A DNA stretch of 64,000 bases from Paractinoplanes ovalisporus (GCF_016834655.1 NZ_JAENHP010000018.1:62001-126000); one strand, 5' to 3'; positions 47,651 to 55,645 are shown, numbered from the stretch's first letter. Notes: a model not told the origin generated them from the letters alone. Numbers and translations: made by a program.

Positions 47651-47747
47651 CTCACCTCCTTACGGTGCGTAGTGGTCGAGCTGAACGCGAGAGGGCGGGT
47701 TCGGGCGCGGTGAGAATGGCCGGCTCGCGTGGGAGGAGCAGGGCGGG

Positions 47748-48269
47748 TCAGTAGTTGGATTCCTCTTCACCGCTCGGGTCGGGGAGACCGTCGCCGACGC
47801 GCTCCGAGTAGCGGGCGTACCGCTCGGTCAGATGCGGAGCCATCGCGGGGTCGTCCGGGCTCCGCATCACGTTCACCACCATCTGCTCCCACGGCTGTTC
47901 GACCGCGTTCGCCTTGGCGACGTCCCCGATGTCGAGCACTTCCTTCGCCGCGACGATGGCTGCCCGCTCGTCCGGGCTCTCCAGAGCGATGCGGATGAGC
48001 CGACCCATCACGGTGTCGCTCGCGAGCTGCGCCCGAAGCTTGGCCGCTCTGACGACCTGCGGCGCGCTGCCCCCGTGCTTGTGACACACCGTCCCGCCTC
48101 GGATGGGTGGGAGGCCGCACGGGTTGCCGTGACGGTTGTGCGCGACGCACATCACCTTCATGGGTTCGTCGCCTCTAGGGTCAGCGGGCACGACCTCGCC
48201 TTCTAGCGCCGGACTCTGAGACGCCGGCCGAGCCCTGGATCGAACCCGCTTTCGCGGTTCCTCGGTCAT
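47748..48269 (-). CDS. TerS-like phage protein with HGG zinc motif
   Basis: 173 residues. Residues 38-75 have C-x5-G-x-P-C...GGTVCHKHGGSAPQVVRAAKLRAQ, a Cys/His motif I know from proteins encoded beside terminase genes in actinophages and often annotated as small terminase subunit. A helical region (VMGRLIRIALESPDERAAIVAAKEVLDI) follows, consistent with an oligomerisation domain. ATG overlaps the previous stop (ATGA). If correct, it may redirect a helper phage's packaging machinery. No large terminase is present in the element. Confidence 0.5.
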   Translation of the reverse strand: MTEEPRKRVRSRARPASQSPALEGEVVPADPRGDEPMKVMCVAHNRHGNPCGLPPIRGGTVCHKHGGSAPQVVRAAKLRAQLASDTVMGRLIRIALESPDERAAIVAAKEVLDIGDVAKANAVEQPWEQMVVNVMRSPDDPAMAPHLTERYARYSERVGDGLPDPSGEEESNY

Positions 48270-48574
48270 GAGTAGCCCTTCGCAGATCCGCTCGGATTGA
48301 GGTCGTACGTGCGAACTATGGGGAGACTTCTAGGAACCGCACTGTCCTTGCGGTACTCGACGAACCCCTCGACCTCGGCCGCGTCGTACATCGGGTCTCC
48401 GACACCCTGACCGGAGATGCGCCCACTGACCGCGCCGTCTCGCCGAAGCACGAAACACAGAACCTTCTCGGCTGCCTCGCCACCTTCTTTCTCGTGGTAG
48501 ACCGCCCACCATCCGTCGGCGGGCATCATCGCTACGAACTCTTCGGATCGGTCTTGCTCGCTGTACTTAGTCAT
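48266..48574 (-). CDS. Small hypothetical protein before TerS-like gene
   Basis: 102 residues starting MTKYSEQDRSEEFVAMM. Contains WWAVYHEKEGGEAAEKVLCFVLRRDGAVSGRISGQG, mixed beta/alpha and no motif I can name. GGAGGGAGAG before ATG 48574 fixes the start; its stop overlaps the TerS-like start (ATGA), so both are made together. Confidence 0.6.
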   Translation of the reverse strand: MTKYSEQDRSEEFVAMMPADGWWAVYHEKEGGEAAEKVLCFVLRRDGAVSGRISGQGVGDPMYDAAEVEGFVEYRKDSAVPRSLPIVRTYDLNPSGSAKGYS

Positions 48575-48609
48575 CTCTCTCCCTCCAAACTGGCCCAACC
48601 CACCGCCAC

Positions 48610-48633
48610 CCGCCCCCTACTAAAGGGGGGCGG
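48610..48633 (-). terminator. GC hairpin downstream of primase gene
   Basis: CCGCCCCC (48610-48617) pairs with GGGGGCGG (48626-48633) around TACTAAAG. On the minus strand it follows the primase-helicase stop by about 180 bp and precedes the next gene. No T-run. It could also fold within the adjacent origin-like region. Confidence 0.5.
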
Positions 48634-48648
48634 TTGTGCCGGTTGGGT

Positions 48649-48813
48649 GGCAAACCACGTGCTTAGAACGGTGTGTTGTTTGCTTCTACCTGCGGAAACG
48701 CTGGATCTGCTGTTTGCTGCGCTTCGGTTTGTCGTTTGCTATGCGTAGTTTGTGCTGCGGTTTGGCCGCCACCAGGGGAAATGCCTCCCGGCGCTGTTTG
48801 CTTGTGGTTTGCC
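48649..48813. other. Candidate replication origin with TGTTTGCT iterons
   Basis: The gap downstream of the primase-helicase is AT-richer than its surroundings. It repeats TGTTTGCT at 48677-48684, 48711-48718 and 48795-48802, with near copies CGTTTGCT (48733-48740), CGGTTTGG (48758-48765) and others. It is bracketed by inverted GGCAAACC (48649-48656) and GGTTTGCC (48806-48813). Family knowledge: satellite and plasmid initiators bind short iterons next to rep. No other function for these repeats is evident. Confidence 0.55.
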
Positions 48814-48814
48814 C

Positions 48815-50923
48815 CTAGCCCTCCGCCAGGACGTATCTCTCCGGCGTGCTGCCCCCGACACCGCCGCGCTTGCCCTTCACGTGGAGAGCGCGCCCGGCGG
48901 ATACTTCCTTCTCGAGCTGCCGCTTCGCTCGGCTCACGAGCGCGGTAGTCAACTCGTTGTCTTCCTTGGCGAACATGAGCGCAGCCACCTCCCGCACCGT
49001 CGCGCCCACGGATCCGTAGTCAGTGAGGATCAGGTCCACGTCGCGGCTGATCCGCACCGGTCGCGTTCGACCCGTGGCCCGGTCGTGTTGCAAGAGCAGC
49101 CGTGGCACGTTGTCCATCGGCTGCTTGACCTGGTGCATCTCGACGTAGTCGTTGTTGTCGTCGCCGGTCTTGCTCAGCATCACGATGGAGCCGTGCCCGG
49201 CGACCAGCCATCGGCTGCCGTACACATCGCTCAGGTCATCGCCGCCGCCCCTCCTCCGGTCCTCGCGACTGCTCTTGCGTTGGTGGTGCAGCCCGACCCA
49301 ATTGATGCCGCGTTCGACCACGGCCTGAATGCTGCTGTTGAGCCCGCTGCCGACCGCGTCGTCGGTCAAGCGACTGGTGATGTCCTTGAGGCTGTCGACG
49401 TGCACCTCGCAGATGTCGCGCCCGAACTCGGCGCGGATCCAGTCGGCCAGCGCCTCCGGGCCGCTCAACGGGTCGACCGGTAGCGGACCACGCCACACCG
49501 CCAAGCGTTCGCGGAGGACGTCTCGGTGTTCCTTGTCGCGGAAGCTCGGGAAGAGACGGCCACCGGCTCGCCGCGCCTGTTCGGGCCTGTCCATCGCCAG
49601 GTACAGCAGCCGCCCCGGTGCGGGCTCAACGGTGTAGCCCAGCAACGTTCCGTCGCCCAGAAGCCCGAGGCGGCAAGCCATGAGCTGATGGTCAAGCGTG
49701 CTCTTACCCGTCCCGTCGTCCCCCACGACCATGAAGGGCTCGCCATCGATCCATAGGCAACGCGACCCGTCACCCCAGAGCACTGGGGCCTGCTTCGGGA
49801 TGTCCAGGAAGAAGTCGGCGCCATCGGCCACTCGCGGACGAGTGCTGGCCGCGTGCCTTGCCGCTGCCTGCTCGCTCTGGAACAGCAGCTTCGCAGCGTG
49901 GGCGGCACGGAGGTCTTCAAGCTTGGAGTGCACCCGGTCGTCGTATTCATCCTGCGCGGCCGTCGTCTCGTCGTAGGGCTGGCCGGCCTTGGCGAGATCC
50001 AGCAGTTCCCCGGCGGGAATCCCCAGCTTGACCAGCCAATCTCGGACGTCCCCCTTGTCCGGCAGACCGAGATCCGCGATGCACACCGACCGGGCCGCAC
50101 CGACCAGGGCAGCCGCGAGTTTCCGCGCTCCCTTGCGGCCTTCGTCGTCGCTGTCGAACACGATGGACACGTCGCAGCCGGTGAGCGCGCTGAGGTCCTT
50201 CGGAACGCTGCCCGCTCCGCCTGTCACACCCACGGCGTTCAAGCCGTGCTGACGCGCGGCCAGCACATCCCAGACCCCCTCGCAGACCAGCACCAAGCTG
50301 CTCGGGTCGAAACCTTCGGGCGTCGCGTACAGCCGAGCCTTACCGCCCTTGCGGTGCACGAGCTTCCCGCCGATGGCGTACCGCTGAAGGTCCACTAGCT
50401 CATGACTCGCCGGGTCGTAGACGGGGATGGTGTACTCCCGCCCGTTCCATCCCACGTCGGCATCGTCGAGCGTCGCCGCCGCCAGGCCGCGATTCTGTGC
50501 GAGCGTGGCCAGGCGTGGCCCCTCCGCCTGGTAAACCCACCGGTCGACGCTGTCCTGGCTCGGCGGGGTGGCTTCGACTAACGGTGCCGACGGGGTCGGG
50601 CTTAAAACCGACGCTGCCGCCTTAGAACGCCGCGTAGCCAGGCCGGTCGGCCCTACGGCCTCTACGGGTGCACCAGCGGCCATCAGCGCACGCCGCGCCT
50701 TGTGCACCCAAGGCAGCCGAGCGCGACCCGTGCGTTTCGAGTCCGGGCAGCCCGTGTGGCACGTCAGGACGGGGTACCCGTTGCCCTCTTTGCCCACGCC
50801 GATGCTGAAGGCGCTGCGCTTGTCGCCGCCGTGCACCGGACACGCGGTAGTCACCTGGTCGGCGCTCGTGGGAGGAAGGCCGAGGGCCTTCACGACGGCG
50901 TCGAACCTTTCTCGTTCCGTCAC
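48815..50923 (-). CDS. Primase-helicase (CHC2, Toprim, RecA-like ATPase)
   Basis: 702 residues. N-terminal zinc site Cys28, His31, Cys55, Cys59 (CHC2-like); Toprim domain about 208-290 with Glu215 (VLVCEGVWDV) and DSD at 257-259 (VFDSDDEG); Walker A GDDGTGKST at 401-409; a DnaB/RecA-like ATPase core with VHVDSLKDI as Walker B and LHHQRK further on. This is the phage/satellite replication protein layout that combines priming and unwinding. GTG 50923 overlaps the preceding stop (GTGA), excluding the longer frame. A candidate origin lies immediately downstream. Confidence 0.92.
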   Translation of the reverse strand: MTERERFDAVVKALGLPPTSADQVTTACPVHGGDKRSAFSIGVGKEGNGYPVLTCHTGCPDSKRTGRARLPWVHKARRALMAAGAPVEAVGPTGLATRRSKAAASVLSPTPSAPLVEATPPSQDSVDRWVYQAEGPRLATLAQNRGLAAATLDDADVGWNGREYTIPVYDPASHELVDLQRYAIGGKLVHRKGGKARLYATPEGFDPSSLVLVCEGVWDVLAARQHGLNAVGVTGGAGSVPKDLSALTGCDVSIVFDSDDEGRKGARKLAAALVGAARSVCIADLGLPDKGDVRDWLVKLGIPAGELLDLAKAGQPYDETTAAQDEYDDRVHSKLEDLRAAHAAKLLFQSEQAAARHAASTRPRVADGADFFLDIPKQAPVLWGDGSRCLWIDGEPFMVVGDDGTGKSTLDHQLMACRLGLLGDGTLLGYTVEPAPGRLLYLAMDRPEQARRAGGRLFPSFRDKEHRDVLRERLAVWRGPLPVDPLSGPEALADWIRAEFGRDICEVHVDSLKDITSRLTDDAVGSGLNSSIQAVVERGINWVGLHHQRKSSREDRRRGGGDDLSDVYGSRWLVAGHGSIVMLSKTGDDNNDYVEMHQVKQPMDNVPRLLLQHDRATGRTRPVRISRDVDLILTDYGSVGATVREVAALMFAKEDNELTTALVSRAKRQLEKEVSAGRALHVKGKRGGVGGSTPERYVLAEG

Positions 50924-51270
50924 GCTGCACCGCCGCAGTGGGAGCACCGGTGCTTGAGCGGGACGACCGTGAGGCCGCTGCGCGGGTCGTTCAGCAGGCG
51001 CACCAGAAAGGCGATGGCATCGTGCTTGACCTGACGACGTTCGCGAGCGCTCCAAGCGCCGAACCAGTGCCACTCGACCCGTCGCAGCACATCGTGAACC
51101 GACAGCGACTGACCCCAGCCGTGCTCGCGGTTGTCTTCAACCCAGACCCGCACCTCCGCGCCCACGGGCGAGAAGTCGCCGCACTCCTCGTTGACCTGAA
51201 CGCCGTACTCGTGCTGGCGGATTCGGAGAAGGTCCTCCGTCCAGCGCGGCCTTAGAATGGTGCTACGCAT
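50920..51270 (-). CDS. Hypothetical protein upstream of primase
   Basis: 116 residues. WTEDLLRIRQHEYGVQVNEECGDFSPVGAEVRVWVED forms a mixed fold; the C-terminus ends CSHCGGAA after a helix. GGGAGGAAAGG precedes ATG 51270. It overlaps the primase start by 4 nt, a coupling common for replication partners, but no domain is recognised. Confidence 0.6.
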   Translation of the reverse strand: MRSTILRPRWTEDLLRIRQHEYGVQVNEECGDFSPVGAEVRVWVEDNREHGWGQSLSVHDVLRRVEWHWFGAWSARERRQVKHDAIAFLVRLLNDPRSGLTVVPLKHRCSHCGGAA

Positions 51271-51387
51271 TGCCTTTCCTCCCTTTCAGTTCTGCGGTTG
51301 ACAGGGCGGGTGCCGGAAGTCCGACCGGCCCCGCCCTTCTGGATTTGCGCGACTCGCTGCTTCTCCTCAGCTCCTCGCACGGCGGTA

Positions 51388-52002
51388 CTAGCGGCGGCGC
51401 ATCGCTTCTTTGGTGGAGTGTTGGTCGCTGACCTTGCGGAACAGGTCTGGCGTGCCCGGTCGGAAGCCGACGGGCGGCAACTCCTCTCGCCGCTTGGGGT
51501 CGTGGAAGATGGACGGGGCGTAGCCGTTCGGCAGCCGCCGGTTCAGCGCGTCGCGGTAGCGGTGCGGGTGCGCACTCTTCAGCTCGCTGACCCGCGTGTT
51601 GATGGCGATGCGGTCGCGCTCACCCCGCAGATAAGCCAGCGCTGCTCGTGCGGAGTCGATCTCCACGAGCCCCTCGGCCGCGCTGCCCCGGCCAGCACCG
51701 AGCCGGTCAACGAGCCGCAGCAGGCCATCCCGGACCTCGCCGACCTGACCGTGCGCCTTGTCGGTGTCGGCGATGTGGCGCTTCATCTCCATAGAGACGC
51801 CCTCGTTCACCTCGCGCTCCACCTTGGCCTTGTAGGCGGCGAGCAACTTCTTGGCGGCCTTCAGCTCAGCCTCCGGCCGAACGACCATCGTGAACTGCTC
51901 GTACTCGCGGTCAGCGGCAGACACGTACTCTGCGTCGAGGCCTTCCAGACCCACGCCGAAGGCGTTGAGCAGGTTGTTCTCCAGGATCTCTTCCGGGTCC
52001 AT
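51388..52002 (-). CDS. Coiled-coil protein of early operon
   Basis: 204 residues, largely helical: VVRPEAELKAAKKLLAAYKAKVEREVNEG and DKAHGQVGEVRDGLLRLVDRLGAG suggest coiled coils, followed by a basic tail ending RR. AGGAGACGAC before ATG 52002. Similar helical proteins accompany replication genes in actinobacterial elements; function unknown. Confidence 0.6.
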   Translation of the reverse strand: MDPEEILENNLLNAFGVGLEGLDAEYVSAADREYEQFTMVVRPEAELKAAKKLLAAYKAKVEREVNEGVSMEMKRHIADTDKAHGQVGEVRDGLLRLVDRLGAGRGSAAEGLVEIDSARAALAYLRGERDRIAINTRVSELKSAHPHRYRDALNRRLPNGYAPSIFHDPKRREELPPVGFRPGTPDLFRKVSDQHSTKEAMRRR

Positions 52003-52010
52003 GTCGTCTC

Positions 52011-52226
52011 CTAGTCGGTGAATCGCTTGTAGCGATCGGGGATGCCAGCTGTGGGAGTAGAGCTGCGCAGTCTGGCCAGGTCGGTCTCGCGGCGACGGGC
52101 GGCGATGGCGGCGTCCTCGGCCTCGCGGATCACCTCTTCGAGCGTGGTGATGGCGCTGTCCAGCCGGGCGATGTCCGGCCTGTCCGTGGTCGGCCTACCG
52201 GCGTGCGGGTGGGAACTGATGGTCAT
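52011..52226 (-). CDS. Short helical protein
   Basis: 71 residues, with a central helix (ITTLEEVIREAEDAAIAARRRETDLARL) flanked by polar ends. ATG 52226 overlaps the previous stop (ATGA). Stop is 8 bp before the next gene. Unknown function. Confidence 0.5.
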   Translation of the reverse strand: MTISSHPHAGRPTTDRPDIARLDSAITTLEEVIREAEDAAIAARRRETDLARLRSSTPTAGIPDRYKRFTD

Positions 52227-52480
52227 TTACTGTCCTCCTTGACTGCGGCGCGGCGGTTCAGCTCGGCCGCGATGTCGGGGTGTTCACGGGCCACTTCCAG
52301 CAGGCCGCCCATCAGCTCCATGACGGCCTGGTGGCTGCGCATGACGCCTTCGTTCACCAGGCCTCGCACAAAGTCGGCGGGCGATTTTCCGAGCGAAGCT
52401 GCGGTTTCCTTGAGATGCGCGAATTGCGTGTCGTCAAAGTAGATCTGCACGCGGTTCGGATACTTCATCTCTCTCGGCAC
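52223..52480 (-). CDS. Ribbon-helix-helix DNA-binding protein
   Basis: 85 residues. Residues 7-45 match an RHH/Arc-type fold: RVQIYFDDTQFAHLKETAASLGKSPADFVRGLVNEG. A helical tail follows. AGGAGGCATC precedes GTG 52480. RHH proteins serve as repressors, partition or antitoxin factors; no toxin gene is adjacent, so a regulator or partition role is more likely. Confidence 0.7.
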   Translation of the reverse strand: MPREMKYPNRVQIYFDDTQFAHLKETAASLGKSPADFVRGLVNEGVMRSHQAVMELMGGLLEVAREHPDIAAELNRRAAVKEDSK

Positions 52481-52648
52481 GATGCCTCCTGTCAGCGGCT
52501 TGCCTACGTTTTGGCGTTAGCAACTTGCCTACAAACAGCTTGCAGAAGGCGCGGGCTCTGTGCGGCTCGAATTTGTTGAACGCTCCTCCAACCCACGCCG
52601 GCCATTTCTGAGACGAGACGTGGGCGGGAGGAGCGGAGGGTCTGGCAG

Positions 52649-52891
52649 CTAACCCATCGGGTGCTTCTTGATGAGGGCAGCCAGCTCTGAAGACATCCAC
52701 AGGACGGCCTCGCAGGCCATCTGTGGGCCGGTGCGCTCGGGCGCATCGGGCTCGACGCAGCCCTTGTCATCCAGGCACCAGCGCATCTCTTCGAGTAGCG
52801 GGCGCAGCCGTGCGATGGCCGTTGCTTTGCGCTCGCCGCTGTGTCGAGACATGCGAACGATGCGCATCGCCGTCCAGAGGATTTCGGTCAT
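52649..52891 (-). CDS. Small helical protein following AlpA
   Basis: 80 residues (MTEILWTAMRIVRMSRHSGERK...). Mainly helical with two Cys; one segment (LRPLLEEMRWCLDDKG) is amphipathic. ATG 52891 overlaps the alpA stop (ATGA), so it is a co-regulated early gene. Unknown function. Confidence 0.5.
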   Translation of the reverse strand: MTEILWTAMRIVRMSRHSGERKATAIARLRPLLEEMRWCLDDKGCVEPDAPERTGPQMACEAVLWMSSELAALIKKHPMG

Positions 52892-53079
52892 GCGGCCACC
52901 GCCGACCGTTCGGTCAGGACACTCGAGATGTAGGCGTCAAGGTCGCGGCTGCTAACGCGCAACTGACCGCGTACGAATCCGGCGGCGAGCGTGCCGTCCT
53001 TGATCAATCGGCGCACCGTAGAAACGGATACGTCGAGAATTGTGGCGACCTTGTTAAGCCGCAGCATTTCATTTTGCAT
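52888..53079 (-). CDS. AlpA/MerR-like excisionase-type regulator
   Basis: 63 residues. A MerR/AlpA-like HTH: MLRLNKVATILDVSVSTVRRLIKDGTLAAGFVRGQLRVSSRDLDAY covers nearly the whole protein. AlpA proteins act as excision factors or activators of integrase and early genes in phage satellites. First gene of the leftward operon; a transcription start and hairpin terminator lie in its leader. ATG 53079 is chosen because the HTH then begins at residue 5; the longer frame would cross the terminator. Confidence 0.8.
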   Translation of the reverse strand: MQNEMLRLNKVATILDVSVSTVRRLIKDGTLAAGFVRGQLRVSSRDLDAYISSVLTERSAVAA

Positions 53080-53118
53080 GGCTTTCTCTTTCGTGTCGGG
53101 TCGCCGTGCCCCGAGCAC

Positions 53119-53176
53119 AAAAAACTCGGGACGCGGCAATGGTGAATGCCGACTCTCCCGAGTAGTAATTCTTTAG
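53119..53176 (-). promoter_or_regulatory. Promoter and terminator-like attenuator in alpA leader
   Basis: On the minus strand TATAAC (plus 53170-53176 region) is followed by ACTCGGGA (plus 53156-53163), an inner stem CGGCA/TGCCG, then TCCCGAGT (plus 53124-53131) and six T residues (53119-53124). This is a perfect intrinsic terminator starting about 7 bases after the -10, so most transcripts would end before alpA unless antiterminated. Confidence 0.7.
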
Positions 53177-53319
53177 TTATACGCTGGCCCAGCGAGCCAC
53201 GAAGCGGCGTGACCGACGGTCTAGAAATGTGCCGCCCCGGCTGCCCTGCGGCGGCCGTGCGTGAACCAAGGTAGTCGCGGACGAGATCACCTGGCAAGCG
53301 TGAGGAGCGTCCCGTCTCG

Positions 53320-53338
53320 GAGCCCACCCCGGCCCCAC
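53320..53338 (+). repeat. 19-bp direct repeat near right end
   Basis: GAGCCCACCCCGGCCCCAC, identical to 41297-41315. See the left copy for its possible role as an integrase arm site. Confidence 0.55.
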
Positions 53339-53418
53339 GTGCGTCAGGCGTACCCACCTCTGACCAGGCGACATCTCACAAGCCGCTCACCAGCTCAGAT
53401 GGCGTGGAAACGGGCGCG

Positions 53419-53457
53419 CTGGGTACTGTTGCTGACCGTGCCAGAGGGACACACCAT
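53419..53457 (+). other. attR with substitute 5' end of glycosylase gene
   Basis: The core GTGCCAGAGGGACACACCAT lies at 53438-53457. Upstream, the element supplies CTGGGTACTGTTGCTGACC, resembling the host CTGGGTACCGTTGCCGCC with a few changes. Thus the element carries a replacement promoter-proximal end that restores expression of the interrupted gene. Confidence 0.85.
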
Positions 53458-54250
53458 TCATCGGCTCGCCGCGCGGCATCGGGAGCTCTTCGCCGGGCAG
53501 GCGCTCCGGGTCAGCAGTCCCCAGGGCCGGTTCACGGCCGGGGCCGAGCGCATCGACGCCCGCCGTCTGATCGACACCGAGGCGTACGGAAAGCATCTCT
53601 TCCACCACTACGAGGGCGACCTCAGCGTGCATGTGCACCTCGGGCTCTACGGCAAGTTCGCCGACGGCGCGCCGCCCGTGCCCGAGCCGGTCGGGCAGGT
53701 ACGCATGCGGCTGGTCGGCGACGCGCACTGGCTCGACCTGCGCGGCCCGACCGCGTGCGAGATCTTCGACCCGGCCCAGGCCCAGCTGCTGCGCGACCGG
53801 CTGGGGGCCGACCCGTTGCGCGACGACGCCGACCCCACCCTCGTGCTGAAGCGGGCCGGGGCGAGCACCAAGCCGGTCTTCGCGTTGCTGCTCGACCAGT
53901 CGGTCATCGCCGGGTGCGGGCTCATCTATGCCAACGAGGTGCTGTTCCGGGCGGGTCTGGCGCCGTCCACGCCGGGCCGCCGGGTCAGCGCCGACCAGTG
54001 GGACGAGCTCTGGACCGACCTGCGCGCGCTGATGAAGGAGGGCGTGGCCCGGGGCCGCATCGACACCGTGCACACCCGGCACACGCCCGAGGCGATGAAG
54101 CGGGCGCCCCGGGTCGACCGGCACGGCGGCGAGGTCTATGTCTACCGGCGGCCGGGGCAGCCCTGCCTGGTCTGCGGCACCGAGGTCGCACGGGCCGAGC
54201 TGGCCGCGCGCAATCTCTATTGGTGTCCTAGGTGCCAGCCGTCGGTGTGA
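53438..54250 (+). CDS. nei: Fpg/Nei-family DNA glycosylase
   Basis: 270 residues. Starts VPEGHTIHRLA: after Met removal, Pro2 and Glu3 are the catalytic residues of the MutM/Nei family. Helix-two-turn-helix region near NEVLFRAGLAP; C-terminal zinc finger C-x2-C...C-x2-C (CLVCGTE, CPRC). It removes oxidised bases from DNA. The integrated element's right core is its codons 1-7, so the gene is intact with an element-derived 5' end. It runs 23 bp into the convergent deacetylase gene. Confidence 0.93.
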   Translation: MPEGHTIHRLAARHRELFAGQALRVSSPQGRFTAGAERIDARRLIDTEAYGKHLFHHYEGDLSVHVHLGLYGKFADGAPPVPEPVGQVRMRLVGDAHWLDLRGPTACEIFDPAQAQLLRDRLGADPLRDDADPTLVLKRAGASTKPVFALLLDQSVIAGCGLIYANEVLFRAGLAPSTPGRRVSADQWDELWTDLRALMKEGVARGRIDTVHTRHTPEAMKRAPRVDRHGGEVYVYRRPGQPCLVCGTEVARAELAARNLYWCPRCQPSV

Positions 54251-55532
54251 CGCTCGGCTGAGGAGAGTCCGGCTCGGGCTTCTCCGGTGACGACTCTTCC
54301 TGTTCGCCCGGGATGCCGAGCGTGAAGTTCTCGGCGAGCCAGGGGAGCAGTTTCCCGTACGCCGTGATGGTCGCCGGCTGGTTGAAGTCGTGCGAGAGCA
54401 CGATGGCCCCCGGTCGCACCTGCTTCTGGATCTCGCTGACGACCCGGGTGATGTGCTGCTTCTCGGTCTCCTTCTCGGGGTGGTCCCAGTCGCGCGGGTC
54501 CACCTCCCAGTAGAGCGAGGTCATCCCGGACCTGCCGGCCACGGTGACCAGCCGCTCGGTGAAGTTGCCCCCCGGCGCCCGGAAGAACGGGATCTTCGCG
54601 TCGGGCACGGCGGCCTGGATCGCGGCGTTCGTCCGCTGGAGATCCGCCTGGATCTTGGCCGGCGAGTCCTTGCCGATCTTGAGGCTGTGGTCCCACGTGT
54701 GGTTGCAGAGCGTGTGACCCCGGGCGGCGATCTGCCGGACGATCTCGGGGTGCCGCTCGACCTGGGTGCCGACCAGGCAGAAGGTGGCCTTGACCTGATA
54801 TTGGTCGAGCAGTTCGAGGATCTTCGGCGTCTGCACCGGGTCGGGGCCGTCGTCGAAGGTGAGAGCGACGACCTCACTGCCGGTGGTGCGCAGCGACTTG
54901 CCCGGCCCGAGGTCGGAACCCGGCTTGGTGCCGGCCTGGGTCGCTTCGGCGTCCGGGGTGCTCGGCTTCTGCTCGGTCGCGGTGGGTTCCGGCGCCGGCT
55001 TCTCCGTCGCCTTCTGGCCGCCGTCGTCCTTCTGCTCCGGCGCGCTCTGTTCCTCGCGCTCGGGCGTGGCCGGCGCCTCCGGTTCCGGCTTCTTCTCGGT
55101 CTGCACGCCGGCCACCGCCTGCGCGGCCGCGTTCACCGCGTCGAAGCCGTCGCGGCGCTGCTCGGCCGGCAGGGCCAGCAGCAGGATGCCCGCCGCGACC
55201 AGCGAGGCGAGCAGGACCTGTTGCCGCTTCTTGCCCATCAGCAGCCACGACTCGATCGGCAGGGTGCCGGGGGCGCGGTGCGAACCGGTGGCCGGGGGCC
55301 GGCCGGCGGGCGGGCGCTGGGCCGGAACGCGGGCGGCGGCGTGCCGGCCGACCCGGGTGGGGCGCTGATGACGGGCCGAACGGCTTCGCTGCGAGATCGG
55401 CGAATCGGCCAGGGTCGTCACCGCGACGCGCGGGGTGCTGCGGACGTCTGCGAGGGACTCGGGTCGCCGGTGCCGGCCGCTGGGCGAAGTCTCTCCGCCC
55501 TGGACCGGGATGCGAGGAGATTGCGGCGACAT
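54228..55532 (-). CDS. Polysaccharide deacetylase (NodB/CE4)
   Basis: 434 residues. One TM helix about 112-130, then a Pro/Glu/Thr-rich stretch, then the NodB domain: TFDDGPD (Asp acceptor), HTLCNHTWDH (His-x3-His metal ligands), RAPGGNFT and DWDHP. Membrane-anchored CE4 enzymes deacetylate peptidoglycan or chitin-like polymers at the cell surface. The start is uncertain; ATG 55532 makes an Arg-rich N-terminus. Convergent overlap with nei. The chitinase genes nearby give it a possible polysaccharide-processing context. Confidence 0.88.
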   Translation of the reverse strand: MSPQSPRIPVQGGETSPSGRHRRPESLADVRSTPRVAVTTLADSPISQRSRSARHQRPTRVGRHAAARVPAQRPPAGRPPATGSHRAPGTLPIESWLLMGKKRQQVLLASLVAAGILLLALPAEQRRDGFDAVNAAAQAVAGVQTEKKPEPEAPATPEREEQSAPEQKDDGGQKATEKPAPEPTATEQKPSTPDAEATQAGTKPGSDLGPGKSLRTTGSEVVALTFDDGPDPVQTPKILELLDQYQVKATFCLVGTQVERHPEIVRQIAARGHTLCNHTWDHSLKIGKDSPAKIQADLQRTNAAIQAAVPDAKIPFFRAPGGNFTERLVTVAGRSGMTSLYWEVDPRDWDHPEKETEKQHITRVVSEIQKQVRPGAIVLSHDFNQPATITAYGKLLPWLAENFTLGIPGEQEESSPEKPEPDSPQPSVTPTAGT

Positions 55533-55645
55533 GCAAAGTTCCTACCGTGCCGCAAGATCAAGCGCGATACCGGATCGGTGGCGCGATCGCTACGGTCAGC
55601 GATAGCTGCTGGTGGCGCTCAGTGATACCCGAATCACAAATCTGG

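Larger units (their letters stand above)
41213..53437. mobile_element. 12.2-kb integrated element, phage-satellite-like
   Basis: Bounded by an exact 20-bp repeat GTGCCAGAGGGACACACCAT at 41213-41232 and 53438-53457, which is codons 1-7 of the glycosylase gene at the right end. Contents: AlpA regulator, small early genes, CHC2-Toprim-RecA primase-helicase, candidate iteron origin, TerS-like protein, serine recombinase, tyrosine integrase, and rightward cargo genes near attL. No TraB/FtsK (excludes a typical actinomycete ICE), no capsid, portal, tail or large terminase (excludes a full prophage). GC is slightly lower and intergenic AT-rich pockets more common than in flanks. Satellite identity is inference from gene set and size. 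Confidence 0.85.

Noticed and set aside
52223..52480. Antitoxin of a toxin-antitoxin pair
   Set aside because: RHH fold fits, but neither neighbour has a toxin motif; regulator or partition role is more likely.
41213..53437. Element as an actinomycete integrative conjugative element
   Set aside because: No TraB/FtsK-type translocase or Spd genes are present, and the replication protein is a primase-helicase rather than RepSA.
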